Shown piece after piece: positions 35,201 through 44,140 of a DNA stretch of 64,000 nucleotides. The DNA lies in assembly GCA_036023115.1 (NCBI GenBank), contig JAYKKT010000089.1, positions 20,455,001 to 20,519,000 of the forward strand, read 5' to 3'. The position numbers and the translations under genes were made by a program. Origin of the DNA: Brasenia schreberi (taxonomy: Eukaryota; Streptophyta; Magnoliopsida; Nymphaeales; Cabombaceae). The number at the start of each line of letters is the position of its first letter. Position 1 is the stretch's first letter. Below the pieces are notes generated by a model, which saw only the letters and a list, made by a program, of their open reading frames with translations, ran no database searches and was not told where the DNA came from.

Positions 35201-38200
35201 TTTATTATATGGTACCAGAGCCTAATTAAGGGCGTTGATTGAGCGATACGGCCTCGGGAAGCATGCCAAGAAAACTCGGTTTAGCGGACTGCTCTTCATT
35301 CCAAGTAAGTGTTTGTTGATTTTTTTCGATTTCTTGATAATGGAAGACAAGGATTTTAGTTTCCACCTAACGAATTCCAACTACAAAACATGTGCTCCAA
35401 CTATGAAAATTTATTTATACTTTGAAAAATCATGGGGTTATGTTAGCGAAACAAAAATCGAACCTTCCATTGATTCAAGTCCGAAACACAAAGAGGAATA
35501 TGAATGAGGACATAAAACTATTCTATGGATCCTCATGAATAATGTTGCGAACATGTAAGAGATACTTTAGCGGACTTCACTAATGCCAAAGAGACATGGG
35601 AGTATTTGAAAAGAGTGCACGTGCAGTGATGTGGCTCACCGAATGGCATTGAGAGACAAACTTATGTCGTTACACTAAAATGAGAACGTAAACGAATACT
35701 ACACGGAATTCGCGAACATTTAGAATCAACTCCGTGCCTATGAAAAAGGTGTATCCACCATCTTGACTCAAGGCATTGTGAACAAAATGAGAATTTTGTA
35801 TATCAGTTTCTTAGAAGTATGAGAGAAGAATTTGAAGGGGTCAGGTTAAGCTTTACTCATCGTAAACCATTCCTCTCAAGAGAATAAGTTCTAGCTGATT
35901 TGCTCATGATAGAAATCAGATTTAAAGAAGTAAAGCAATAGAAAGATGTTGTACTTATTGCCTCTAGACCAAGGACAAATAATCAACTCTATCGTCCTCC
36001 AAAGTTCAAGCAAGATGGATCCAACCATGAGGTAACTTGCTTTTGTTGCAAAGAATTAAGGCATGTACAAAAGAATTGTCTAAAGTTAAAGAAAAGGATT
36101 GCAACTGCCAGTGGGGAGGAAGATCAAAGCTTACAGTTTCAAAAACTGCAAAGCAAGATGAAATAACTAGAGGAACAACTAAAAGAGAAGGCCTCTATTA
36201 GTGCGGTATGCTCCACCTTCGAACAAACAAAACGTATCTTGGCTTCTAGATTCGGGTGCATTCTTATGACATATAAAAAAATCTTTTAAAAATTGTTTGA
36301 AAATTCTTGTGTGTTTACTGCTGACGGAACTAAACTAAATATTGATAAAACAGGAGATCTTCAGAACAAAGAGTTTTGTCTCAAAAATCTGTTGGGTTCC
36401 AAAATTAAATCTAAACTTTTTTCGGTTTCTTAAATATCTTATAGTAACTGTGTAGTCACGTTTTCATCTAAGGGTTGTATTTTACATGATCGCCTCTTGA
36501 ATAAGGTGATTGGGTATAACCATAGGGAAGGAGGACTTTGTCATGGACTCCTTACACGCAACATTTTGGTCAATGTAATGCTCTTTCAAATGATATATTT
36601 ATGTGGTCCAAAAGATCGGGTCATCTAAATGTTAATCAAATGTATAATTGTTCTTTAATTGGAATTAAGAAAGTTGATGAATTCTCTTGCAATGATTGTC
36701 ATTTCGAAAAAATAAAGCATCTTCCATTCCCAAAAAGAATAATGTACACCTATAAACCTTTTCAGTTAGTTCACTCATACGTTTGGGAACCCACATCATG
36801 CATTTCTAAGATTAAGTAACATCCTACATACTTTTTATCAATGACTTTACCCGATACACTCAGATATACTTATTAAAAACAAAATCTGAATTTTCAAAAA
36901 CTTTGTAACCTTTAACAATACGGTCAAAATACAATTTAATTCAAATATCAAAGCTTTTAGATCTGACTCTAGGGGAGCGTTTATGTCAAAAGAATTTGAA
37001 ATTTATTTAGAAGGAAATGACATTATTCAAACATCCTTTACAAAAAAACCCCAACAAAATGATATGGTGGAACGAAAACATCGGCACATCATGGAAACTA
37101 CTAGGACCTTGTTGATCTCTAGTAAGGTTCCAAAGAACTATGGGCAAAAGATAAACTATTTGAAACCCCCTTGTTATTCACACCTAAAGGTTTTTGGATG
37201 TAAGTGTTTTGTGTTTACCAACGAAGAAGAAAAATTTTCTCCTCGTGCAATGAAGTATGTGTTTTTGGGATATGACATAACTAAAAAGGGTTACATATGC
37301 TATGACCCAAAGGATGACAAATTATATGTATCTAGAGATGTAAAATTTCTTGAAAATGAGTTTTTATTTGAAAATGATGTTATAACCTCTTCAATTAACA
37401 AGGAATATCATTTTTTGACAGATATGCTAGATGATGAGATGAACTTCATCTAGGAGGAAGAAGGGGAAACTGCGGATAATGAGTTGTCCCAATCTAGACA
37501 TATTATTTCACCCTGTGATCAATATTATACTAGAAGGAATCCAGAAACTATTGATACCATCTTAAAAGGTCCAACGGAGAATCTAGACCCGTAGAAAGAT
37601 TTATATCCTATGAAACATTTTCTTCAACTCATAGATCCCCTTTTGACAAATCTAATAGTTATCAAGAAACCCAATAATTACATAGAAGCTCAAAATCTCA
37701 AGAATGGATTGAGGCCATGAACAAAGCTCAAACATGAGAAATAGTTAGTCGATGCAACACTAAGAAGCCCATAGGATGCAAGTGGATTTATAAAATTAAA
37801 ACTAGGGGTGACGAGACTCTACAACGATATAAGGCTCATCTTGTAGGAAAAGAATATTCTCAAGAGTATGGCATAGACTATTAAAAAACATTTGCTCCTG
37901 TAGCCAGAATAACAACTGTTAGGACGCTCATTGCCTTAAGTACAATTAGAAAATGGGATATAGTTCAAATGGACGTTAAAAATACTTTCTTAAATGAGTA
38001 GCTTAAGGAAGAGATTTACATGGAACCTCCTCCTGGACTTAATGTGTCAAACAACCAAGTTCTACATCTCAAAAAAGCCATTTATGATCTTAAACAAGCT
38101 CCTAATGCGTGATTCGACAAAATGAATGAGTTTATGTCTAACCACGAGTTCATTGCATGCTACACTGATACTGCATTGTTTGTAAGAAAGTTTGTTGCAC

Positions 38201-41200
38201 GTATTGTGATACTTCTATATGTGGATGATATGCTCCTTACCGGAGATGATGATGAGGGTATCCAAGATATAAAAACAGCTTTGTGAAAAGAGTTTGAGAT
38301 GAAAGACCTTGGCATGTTGTGTTACTTCCTAGGGATAGAGATAACTCGGGACAACAAAGGTACGTTCTTATCTCAAACCAAGTTTGCTACAATAATTGTG
38401 AGTGGATCAGGAATCATTGATGATAGGACAGTTGAAACACTGGAGGAGTTAAATAAAAAATTGAGACTCAAGATGGAGAAGCACTGGAAACCCTACTCCT
38501 TATAGGCAAATGATTAGGTCCTTGACGTACCTGACAATCACTCGTCCTAACATCACACATGCAATTTACACTATAAGTCAATTTCAACATGCTCCAACAA
38601 CTCATATCGGGACTATAATAAGAATTGTCAGATATGTCAAAAATACAACTGATAGGAGAGTTTTTCTTTCTTCTTCTGCTTCTTTAAATCTAATTGCTTA
38701 TACCGATGCAGATTGGAGAGGTGATATCAATGACAAACACACCACTATAGGTTTTTGTGTGTTTTTAGGTGATTCTCTCATTTCGTGAAAGTCTAAAAAA
38801 CAATAAAATGTATCACTCTCATCTATAGAGGTTGAATACTGAGTGATGACAACTACCATTGCAGAATTGACATGGCTTACCCAACTCTTGAGAGATCTAC
38901 ACATCAATCTTGAAGATGCACCTCAAATGTACTATGATAATAAGAGTGTAATGTATATTGCACAAAACAACACATTTCATGAGTGCACGAAGCATATAGA
39001 GATGGACTACCACTATGTTCGTGAAGAGTATCTAGAAGAACACCTCAACTAGCCATAACGGAATACCAACTTGCAAACATCTTCAGTAAGTCACTTTTAA
39101 CACCTTGATTTCAAGCACGGTCTAACAAACTATCAGTTGTTCCACTCTAAGTTTGATGAGGGGTGTTAAAACATGCAATAGGACTACGGCCAATAGGGCC
39201 CCTGTTAGTATGCTGGGACCAGGCCACAAGGGCCAGGACTGCCAGGGCCATCACAGGCCCTAGCACTCTAGCCATTGGGGATAGACAGCCAGCCCAACGG
39301 TTGGCTGTTCACTGCTCTGTACTCCTCTTTTGCTGCTCTCTCTCACAAATAACTCTCTATAAAACCACATTAGTGTTGTGTAATAAGTAAGGCTTTTAGT
39401 GGCCACTCTGTTGGAATAAAACTGTGTTTTTTCAGTTGTGGTGTGTTTCCCATTTGTGGACTGAGTTGTGAAGAAGTGTTAAGACATTTCATGGGGACCA
39501 TCAAGGTCATTGTGAAGCTGTTCAAGTGTGGATTTTATTATAGAGGACACACTTTGTGAATGGCACACAAACCTATACAAAGTAAGAAAGTAATGCAACC
39601 TATCACATTTCTGAGACATTTTCTGGTTGGTCCAAGAGATGATAAAAGTCAAGACCAGATAGGTGGATATCAAAGAAGGGCACCTTTTTCTCGTGTATTT
39701 TTACTTTAAGAAGCAATAAGGGAAAGTTGGATGTCCTAATACCTACGGACCTCCTTCCAAGGACATCTGCTATCTGCAAACAGCAGACACCAGACCGTTC
39801 TGAAGATATTAAAACATGATATCATATGGCCCCTAACAAGACCACAACAACAACTAAGCCTTTTCCCATACTAGACGGGGTCGGCTACATGGATTCTTTG
39901 TTTCCACAGATCCCTATCGTGTGCCATGTTAGCAGTTAACTCACAATAAGCGCCCCTAACAAGACCACAAATTGAAAATACGTGCCCACAAACATGCGGA
40001 TGCACACTACAATGAGTAGAAATGATGCTTCCTAGGGAGCACTTGGAAACAAATTATTTCCCTATGAAATATCAATTCCACCTGGAAATTATTTCCCTAT
40101 GATATTGACAATGACTACAACCTGGCTGCCTTAAATGCCAAATTGCATGACAACCAATCCTTCTTCCCATGATTAGGAAGTTCGCATCCTAAACAATTCT
40201 CCATGCTGCTTTATGCTCTCCCACTTACAGATCTTCAGATTATGAGAAATTCTGATTATGGCTTGTCAAATGCACCTGACTCCATGTCCCTCTCAAGCAA
40301 CTAGAATGCCAACTACAAACACAAGCAGCCACTTCTCTACTTAAGGCAGCTTCTTATCACACCAATGGATAAGGAGGTTCTGATGGGCAGCAGATAAGCC
40401 TTAATAAAGAAAAACAGAACGATTATGATAAGCCTCGATGGTTGAGTTTTAGGACATACCACTCCGGTTATCTCCTCCACCGACAATAAACCAGTTCTCT
40501 CCTACAGTAACACCAGCATGCCCAGCTCTAGGAGTTGGGACGGTTCCCTGCACTGTTGGTCTTGACCATTCCATCTGCATTGAGACCAGTATCGTCAGAT
40601 GTTCCAGGCAAAGGTTCTTTCATATGAACTGATAAATGACCATTGAAATGCCTTACACTCTGAAGGTCAAGAACATGTAAATCATTAAAACATGTGGCAT
40701 GTGATCCACCACCAAATATTAGCAAGTAACGCTCTGCATGCACTGCAGCCGCATGATCTGATCTTGGTGAAGGAGGCACACCCCTGCAAAATAAGGAAGT
40801 GTCAACATCAAATCACTTCCTGAATTCAAAAGCAGAACAGTTACAACATGGCCCAGCACGGGTGATGCAAAACTTGCTAAGATCAGAATCGTTGATTCAA
40901 CAACTAAGAGAAGACTCACAATGGCAGACTCTAGCAGCGTCACGGATATACACACAAAAGCATGCATGCAACCGTTCTTTTTATGCTTACCATGTAGGAA
41001 CCCTTACTGTATATCCATGTGTATATTGAAAAGTACATTAAATGAAACGAGTACATGCATTTTCCAAGATGTTTGGAAACAACAAAAAACTTCGCCACAT
41101 TTTTATACAGCTTGGGAACAATAAAAGTACGTTGAAGTGTTGTGTCATATGAACCTGCAGAGTCGTTACAAACACCATCCAGGAAAAGAAGAACAGAAGT

Positions 41201-44140
41201 TCTAGAATATCCATTGCCAGATACAAGTCCAAGATCACTGTCCATCAGACAGGGTTCAGATGTATAATGTCATGTATAATGCATCAAAAGGTTGATATCT
41301 GGTGTATAATGTCAATCACCCACTCAGAAAGTTCATTGACTCATGGCATGGTACTGTATCAATTCTTCATTAAGTTCTATAGAAAAATAGTTAAAATATG
41401 TAATCTCAAAGGAAAATGTCTGTATCCCGTGGAAAACAATAGCATGGTTACCAAAATTTATATAGAAATTAAGTTGTTCCCAGTTAGATAATATATAGGT
41501 AAAGAGGTACATGGTATTGTGCTAGTACTTTTTATCATATTTATTAGTCACTAAACCAGCACGATGTTTCACCAACCAATTACAATGTAAAAACCATCTG
41601 ATTCCATAACCGACTAGCATTAGATAATATATCTGTAAACAGTGAACGCTTGATGTTGATAAATATTCAGGGCTTCCAATGCAAAGGCAGCATTCATGTG
41701 TCAGGTAAACAAATTTTAGAGAGCATAAACAACAAATAGAGAAGCTAAAGTACTGTGCATTTATGAAATTAGACAATAGGTTTTTAATCCAAATAAAAGA
41801 GTCAAAATTTCACCACTCACACTACCCTTATGCATCAAAATGCCATAATTGCATCCGTACCCGGTGATGTGGAGAATCTGGTGGCATCTCAAATTTTAAT
41901 GGTTGGTGAAAACATGAGTAAGAACACCAAGATAGTAATGCAGTGTGCTTCTGTGCATATGAGTGCCCTTCCCTTGTAGCATCGAGTTGTGATGCCCAAA
42001 AGCAGTTCTTTCGGAACATTGACATGGATGACATTATCCCTTCTGCCTTCCACCCAGCAAATTTCAGCTCATTGTTGGAACCACTTCCATAGACAAATGG
42101 TCCTTAGTAAGAGGCCTGCGGCCCTCCATTCTTGAGAATAATCTCAACAATGGGGTGACATCAGAAAGCAGTATTTATCGAAAGCTTGATGCTAGTTTGC
42201 TAGTTTGCTAATTTCCTAACCTGCTGTAGTCCTTGTACCAGAAGTGAGAGAGGATGCCTCATACCACTGATACATAGTACATAGAATACATTTACCAAGT
42301 GTAACTGTATGTGTTTGACTTCATGTATATCGTGTGTATCACATGCAGAGTACTCTAGCATTTCCAGGAGGGGGAACTGCAAAAATGTCAATGTAGAGGC
42401 ACTGGCTTTCAGCAGTCTGACTTCAGGATGGCGTGTATATCCAATACAAGAGGGAATCCCAGCATATGGTCCCTTCCAGTGAAAGCACTGGGGCAGTACT
42501 GCTGAGTTACCTGTTTTTGGCATCACCACAATCTGGAACCCAACGGTAGAGAGAGAGAGAGAGAGAGATGAACCAACTTACACGGCATCTATTTCATCCC
42601 AGGTCATTGTCTCCAGATCAAGAATGTGGAGATCATTTAGAAGAGATCTCTTGCGATCCTCGCCACCAAACATGACCAAACTTGAGCCCACGAGGGCAAC
42701 AGACTGACCTCCACGACAAACCTGGGAGAAAGGCAATCTCAAATGTTAGAAGACAACTCTGCAAAGGAAAAGTAATGGTATGTACATATATAATATACAT
42801 TATCTGTGGGTGGGTGTATAAACTTGGGATAATTTAGTCAACAACCATGGGAAGTCAGAGTTGAAGACCACAAGGAAGGTAAAACATCTCCTCTTTAGAG
42901 GACGACTTGCTGGAAAAGGTATGGGACAGTTTTAAACAGTTCCTGGAGAAGAAATTGGCTTTGGAACTCAAAACAATTATGAAAGGGATCTCAGCTGAAC
43001 AAGTTGCTACGAGGAAGCACTGCACTGTTAAAAAAACAATTTCAGCATGCAACATATTCATTTCATTATTTAAATCAGATGTAGATAAGATGCTTTTTGC
43101 ACCTTGCTTGCTTTCTATGAAGTCAAATACCTGTCCAATCAAAATTGAATATTACATACCGGAGGCTTCCCATATGTCTTTAAAAATGACCATGTAGAGG
43201 TTTGCAAGTCAAATTCCTTTACTGCCATTAAAAAACAAAACAGATATGAGCAGAACTATTCGTATAAAAAAAATCTGCGTATGACTTGTAGTACCTGTCA
43301 CAGTTTCAGAAGGATCTTTAGTGTGGCCAGCCACAGAAAGAAGTTTGTTTCCCCATGCTATCTTCAGAAGAAGAAAAGGTAAACAATGTTGATCATTTCA
43401 AACCAGAAAATTCTACTGTAATAAGAAGAAAAGTGGTTGCATGGAAAACAAGATTTAAGTACCTAAGAAGGTTCCCAAGGAAGATCATTCTTATCAAAAC
43501 TTACCAGGGTGTGACCCGCACAAGGAGCTAACTGCTCCAAGGATGGGGATTGAGATTCTGTTGCCACCTTAGACTCAATTTTTGACCAGGTGAATGTCTT
43601 CAAGTCCAGAACCTGTCATTGACTCATGAGATTCAACACAGAGGATATACTTCCAGAGAAGCAATAAAAGAAAGCAGCAGAAGTTTTTGCAATCCACAGA
43701 AGATTTTACAGCCACCAAGTATAGTTCAGAATGCTGTCCACAGTAAAAACCAATATGGCAATGGATACCTGAAGATCACTAAGATAACGGCCATTGTGGT
43801 TTCCACCAAAAATGTACATCTTGTCTTCAATTATAGTAGCTCCATGCTAAACACATGCAAGAAATAACTCAACAGATGAAAGCAAAATACACAGGACATG
43901 AGTCAACTGCAACTATAACCTCTCACAATGCAACTAGATTAGATTTCAAACCTCATATCGAGCTTTTGGGCATTGACCAGATATAGAGGGCACAACCCAT
44001 TTGTCATAAACAGCTACTGACCCCAGTACTTCCATAACAACATTTTTGTCCTCTGTCTCGATTACCCCATTTTCAGCAAGGATGGTTTTTGGCTCTTCCA
44101 AATGGTTCCTATTTGATGCAACCGGCTCTGTTGTTGGATT
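20053..44140 (-). CDS. ACBP4: Kelch-type acyl-CoA-binding protein (ACBP4/5 class), 3' part of gene
   Basis: Fourteen exons join in frame: 44140-43952, 43846-43769, 43612-43505, 43361-43295, 43221-43160, 42721-42582, 40783-40657, 40574-40460, 34159-34071, 33811-33728, 33645-33463, 33369-33214, 33133-33074, 20238-20053. They give about 547 codons with no stop and correct splice phases: about six kelch units (visible residues about 40-360), a coiled coil (about 415-530) and the conserved ending SSGGVWGWLAGTPP. Family members are cytosolic, bind long-chain acyl-CoA through an N-terminal domain and use kelch repeats for protein contacts, in lipid trafficking. That N-terminal domain (about 110 residues in relatives) is absent here and must be encoded right of 44140, probably beyond the window. 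Assignment to ACBP4 rather than ACBP5 is not resolvable. Introns of 12.8 and 6.3 kb are filled by retrotransposons. Confidence 0.9.
20239..20896 (-). other. Intron sequence left of the chromovirus
   Basis: Start of the 12.8-kb intron next to exon 14. No repeat or coding content recognised. Confidence 0.4.
20897..22388 (-). mobile_element. Chromovirus 3' LTR (about 1.5 kb)
   Basis: On the minus strand the LTR starts TGTCACGGAC at about 22388, directly after a GGGGGAGAGT polypurine tract, and ends near CCGTGATA at about 20897, a near inverted match of its start. It contains a TATATAAG box and a GC-rich part with short repeats (about 21920-22060: imperfect units of about 40 bp around 'GGGCACCACCTGTCC'; 22130-22270: GACCC-rich). 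The 5' LTR of this element is not present. Confidence 0.65.
22262..22269 (-). promoter_or_regulatory. Chromovirus LTR TATA box
   Basis: TATATAAG on the minus strand, about 120 bp inside the LTR start. Confidence 0.35.
22400..24159 (-). pseudogene. Chromovirus pol remnant: RT end, RNase H, integrase, chromodomain
   Basis: On the minus strand: end of RT (IIGGGEIHMDPKKVRAIEGW, interrupted at 24159 by the copia insertion), RNase H (HTDASDRALGGVL), zinc-binding and integrase core (SVFMDYI; SDRDACF; QTDGQTERLN, giving the D, D and E residues), the C-terminal integrase region (22958-22656) and a chromodomain with YLVRW and DDDSWVPCTQLW (about 22640-22420). The chromodomain marks it as a chromovirus, a gypsy lineage that targets chromatin marks. 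Damage: an in-frame deletion joins RNase H to the zinc-binding region near 23700, a one-base frameshift lies near 23450, and stops lie in the chromodomain. The 5' half of the element is missing. Confidence 0.88.
24276..24301. repeat. 26-bp perfect palindrome in the copia 1 LTR
   Basis: All 13 base pairs match around the centre GGCC|GGCC. It is upstream of the LTR TATA box. Possible regulatory hairpin or binding site; function unknown. Confidence 0.8.
24361..24368 (+). promoter_or_regulatory. Copia 1 LTR TATA box
   Basis: TATAAATA, about 190 bp before the LTR end, the expected region for the U3/R promoter. Confidence 0.5.
24553..24565 (+). promoter_or_regulatory. Copia 1 primer-binding site
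   Basis: TGGTATTAGAGCC directly follows the LTR; it differs at one position from the plant initiator tRNA-Met site TGGTATCAGAGC. Confidence 0.8.
24623..28606 (+). pseudogene. Copia 1 gag-pol, single frame with six stops
   Basis: One reading frame runs from ATG 24623 to TAA 28606 (1328 codons) with no frameshift but with stops at 24722, 24857, 24929 and 26237 (TGA, all where the family has Trp) and at 26357 and 26735 (TAG). Parts in order: Gag; zinc knuckle CHYCKENKHIKTTC (25409-25450); protease (WFLNSGASFHMT, with Asn at 25607 where Asp is catalytic); the GAG-pre-integrase HHCC region; integrase (HSDVWGP, SDSGG, QQNGLVERK); RT (YGLKQAPKAWF, YVDD at 27665-27676); RNase H (TNVDWGGD, with Asn at 28157 for the usual Asp). 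About 30 codons are missing in frame in the integrase near 26562. It is a dead Ty1/copia polyprotein. Confidence 0.92.
28611..28619 (+). promoter_or_regulatory. Copia 1 polypurine tract
   Basis: GAGGGGGGG directly before the 3' LTR start; primes plus-strand synthesis in the family. Confidence 0.75.
28620..28721 (+). mobile_element. Copia 1 3' LTR, truncated
   Basis: Only about 100 bp match the 5' LTR start, with roughly seven substitutions and one 18-bp length difference. After GGGAGCTCC the sequence is unrelated, so about three quarters of the LTR and the right half of the host chromovirus are lost. Confidence 0.85.
28722..29034 (-). other. Intron sequence, unassigned
   Basis: No coding frame or repeat family recognised. 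It is not the expected continuation of the chromovirus RT. Confidence 0.35.
29035..29105. repeat. GGTGCG-type minisatellite
   Basis: About twelve imperfect six-base units (GGTGCG/GGTGTG/CGAGTG). Confidence 0.7.
29145..29182. repeat. Short TATATAATA repeat
   Basis: Imperfect repeats of TATATAATA in intron 13. Confidence 0.7.
29190..30530 (-). other. Intron sequence, unassigned
   Basis: A Pro/Ser-rich frame on the minus strand (29960-30274) has no recognised domain. A GA-rich run lies at about 30465-30492. Nothing else annotatable. Confidence 0.35.
30532..30706. repeat. MITE-like element, copy 1
   Basis: Shares its outer parts with 31560-31745: left ACCACGCACTATAGC followed by GCGCC.CTCTGCGGTTGG, right AAGGCGCC followed by GGGTAGCGTAGGC. 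The inner part differs in length and sequence. No transposase; possibly a small non-autonomous element. Confidence 0.5.
30706..30965. repeat. Inverted-repeat segment (TTACACTTACAGG arms)
   Basis: The arm at 30706-30723 (GCGCTTACACTTACAGG) pairs with about 30944-30960 (CCTGTAAGTGTAAGC). Between them lie more copies of CTTACTGTAAG-type palindromes and CTATAGT motifs. The stretch can fold back on itself; function unknown. Confidence 0.5.
30990..31559 (-). other. Intron sequence, unassigned
   Basis: Purine-rich non-coding sequence; no family recognised. Confidence 0.3.
31560..31745. repeat. MITE-like element, copy 2
   Basis: Contains an internal inverted pair CACTCTGCGGT (about 31582) / ACCGCAGAGTG (about 31703) and the same outer motifs as 30532-30706. 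Confidence 0.5.
31746..33073 (-). other. Intron sequence right part, unassigned
   Basis: End of the 12.8-kb intron next to exon 13. No coding or transposon identity found. Confidence 0.35.
33074..33133 (-). CDS. ACBP4: ACBP exon 13
   Basis: Twenty codons (ELQSVRSQLAAEQSRCFKLE) of the coiled coil; acceptor CATGCAG, donor GTATGT, phase 0 on both sides. Confidence 0.92.
33214..33369 (-). CDS. ACBP4: ACBP exon 12 (GC donor)
   Basis: Fifty-two codons with LLATLKAEKESLEAATAEEQ and LKQDIGEAEARNTELTK, the first half of the coiled coil. The acceptor is CTTGCAG. Exon sequence conserved in the family ends at ACCAAG and is followed by GCAAGA, so the intron seems to use a GC-AG donor. Confidence 0.88.
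33463..33645 (-). CDS. ACBP4: ACBP exon 11
   Basis: Sixty-one codons: VHVLKPSHKSTLPSK followed by a variable acidic linker (ATRDDESELVT, GKTRDIVVDN) between the kelch region and the coiled coil. The donor at 33462 (GTATTA) was chosen because it keeps phase 0 with exon 12. Confidence 0.85.
33728..33811 (-). CDS. ACBP4: ACBP exon 10
   Basis: Twenty-eight codons of the last kelch unit (DILISFGGYNGRYSNE); acceptor GTGCAG, donor GTAGAG. Confidence 0.92.
34071..34159 (-). CDS. ACBP4: ACBP exon 9
   Basis: VSETVVLNMSTLTWSVVTT and GRVPLASE, part of the fifth kelch unit. The first two bases complete a Gly codon split with exon 8. Donor GTAAAG. Confidence 0.92.
34160..34800 (-). other. Intron sequence left of copia element 2
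   Basis: Part of the 6.3-kb intron; includes a short (GA)n run at about 34192-34209. Nothing coding. Confidence 0.4.
34801..34805. repeat. Copia 2 left target-site duplication
   Basis: GAGGA, identical to 39543-39547 on the other side of the element. Confidence 0.8.
34806..35209 (+). mobile_element. Copia element 2, 5' LTR (404 bp)
   Basis: Starts TGTTAAAACATG and ends TTTTATTATA. It matches 39164-39542 with many substitutions and several indels. TATAAAAG at 35017. The motif style (GGGCCAGG, AATAGG) resembles copia element 1, so the families may be related. Confidence 0.9.
35017..35024 (+). promoter_or_regulatory. Copia 2 LTR TATA box
   Basis: TATAAAAG in the 5' LTR; the 3' LTR has TATAAAAC at 39358. 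Confidence 0.5.
35210..35221 (+). promoter_or_regulatory. Copia 2 primer-binding site
   Basis: TGGTACCAGAGC, one change from the initiator tRNA-Met site, directly after the LTR. Confidence 0.8.
35341..36290 (+). pseudogene. Copia 2 gag and protease (heavily decayed)
   Basis: ATG at 35341 opens a Gag start (MEDKDFSFHLTNSNY). After several stops and frame changes a zinc knuckle CFCCKELRHVQKNC is visible near 36049-36095 and a protease motif LLDSGA near 36245. The capsid core between them can be followed only in pieces. In the intact family this part forms the particle and cuts the polyprotein. It is antisense to the ACBP gene whose intron it occupies. Confidence 0.75.
36400..39052 (+). pseudogene. 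Copia 2 integrase, RT and RNase H (heavily decayed)
   Basis: GAG-pre-integrase region (36538-36819, SGHLNVNQM), integrase end (36983-37453, QQNDMVERKHRH), RT (about 37700-38500: GCKWIYKIK, AIYDLKQAP, YVDD near 38219) and RNase H (38510-39052: TDADWRGDINDKHTTIGF, TKHIEMDYHYVRE). Stops include TGA at 37735, 38110 and 38786 where relatives have Trp, plus others such as 37881 and 37999. About 30 codons of integrase are missing near 37155, at about the same place as in copia 1. It is a non-functional Ty1/copia pol. Confidence 0.88.
39155..39163 (+). promoter_or_regulatory. Copia 2 polypurine tract
   Basis: GATGAGGGG directly before the 3' LTR. Confidence 0.65.
39164..39542 (+). mobile_element. 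Copia element 2, 3' LTR (379 bp)
   Basis: Counterpart of 34806-35209, shorter by several deletions; ends TTTTATTATA and is followed by the GAGGA duplication. Confidence 0.9.
39543..39547. repeat. Copia 2 right target-site duplication
   Basis: GAGGA, matching 34801-34805. Confidence 0.8.
39829..39970 (-). mobile_element. 5'-truncated RTE LINE with 19-bp target duplication
   Basis: The inserted part (39848-39951, about 104 bp) matches the 3' terminus of the LINE at 10543-10650. It is flanked by two perfect 19-bp copies of GCCCCTAACAAGACCACAA (39829-39847 and 39952-39970). Strong 5' truncation with a long duplication is the normal outcome of target-primed reverse transcription. Confidence 0.92.
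39971..40459 (-). other. Intron sequence right of the LINE fragment
   Basis: Remaining part of the 6.3-kb intron next to exon 8; nothing annotatable. Confidence 0.4.
40460..40574 (-). CDS. ACBP4: ACBP exon 8
   Basis: MEWSRPTVQGTVPTPRAGHA and NWFIVGGGDNRS, the fifth kelch unit. Acceptor CAATGCAG; donor GTATGT at 40459; one base of a split Gly codon at its end. Confidence 0.93.
40657..40783 (-). CDS. ACBP4: ACBP exon 7
   Basis: PPSPRSDHAAAVHAERYLLI, FGGGSHATCFNDLHVLDLQS: fourth kelch unit, very similar to plant ACBP4/5. Acceptor TTTGCAG, donor GTAAGG. Confidence 0.94.
40784..42581 (-). other. Intron between exons 7 and 6
   Basis: About 1.8 kb without recognised repeats, except a (GA)n run at about 42549-42568 beside the exon 6 donor. 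Confidence 0.6.
42582..42721 (-). CDS. ACBP4: ACBP exon 6
   Basis: VCRGGQSVALVGSSLVMFGG then LLNDLHILDLETMTWDEID: third kelch unit. Acceptor TCCCAG, donor GTAAGT; ends two bases into a Val codon. Confidence 0.94.
42722..43159 (-). other. Intron between exons 6 and 5
   Basis: About 440 bp; frames here are not conserved coding sequence. Confidence 0.6.
43160..43221 (-). CDS. ACBP4: ACBP exon 5
   Basis: KEFDLQTSTWSFLKTYGKPP, the linker between the second and third kelch units. Acceptor ATGGCAG, donor GTATGT. Confidence 0.92.
43295..43361 (-). CDS. ACBP4: ACBP exon 4
   Basis: IAWGNKLLSVAGHTKDPSET, start of the second kelch unit; the family often has a GG pair where this copy reads AGH. Donor GTACTA; ends one base into a Val codon. 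Confidence 0.9.
43505..43612 (-). CDS. ACBP4: ACBP exon 3
   Basis: VLDLKTFTWSKIESKVATES and LEQLAPCAGHTL; closes the first kelch blade. Acceptor TGACAG, donor GTAAGT. Confidence 0.93.
43769..43846 (-). CDS. ACBP4: ACBP exon 2
   Basis: HGATIIEDKMYIFGGNHNGR then YLSDLQ: first kelch unit with its GG pair. Acceptor TGTTTAG, donor GTATCC. Confidence 0.92.
43952..44140 (-). CDS. ACBP4: ACBP first visible exon
   Basis: Sixty-three codons starting after TCTGCAG: a variable linker (NPTTEPVASNRNHLEEPKTI) and the conserved SVAVYDKWVVPSISGQCPKA and RYE before the first kelch unit. It is an internal exon: in relatives it follows the acyl-CoA-binding domain. Donor GTTTGA is weak but fits the phase. Confidence 0.88.
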
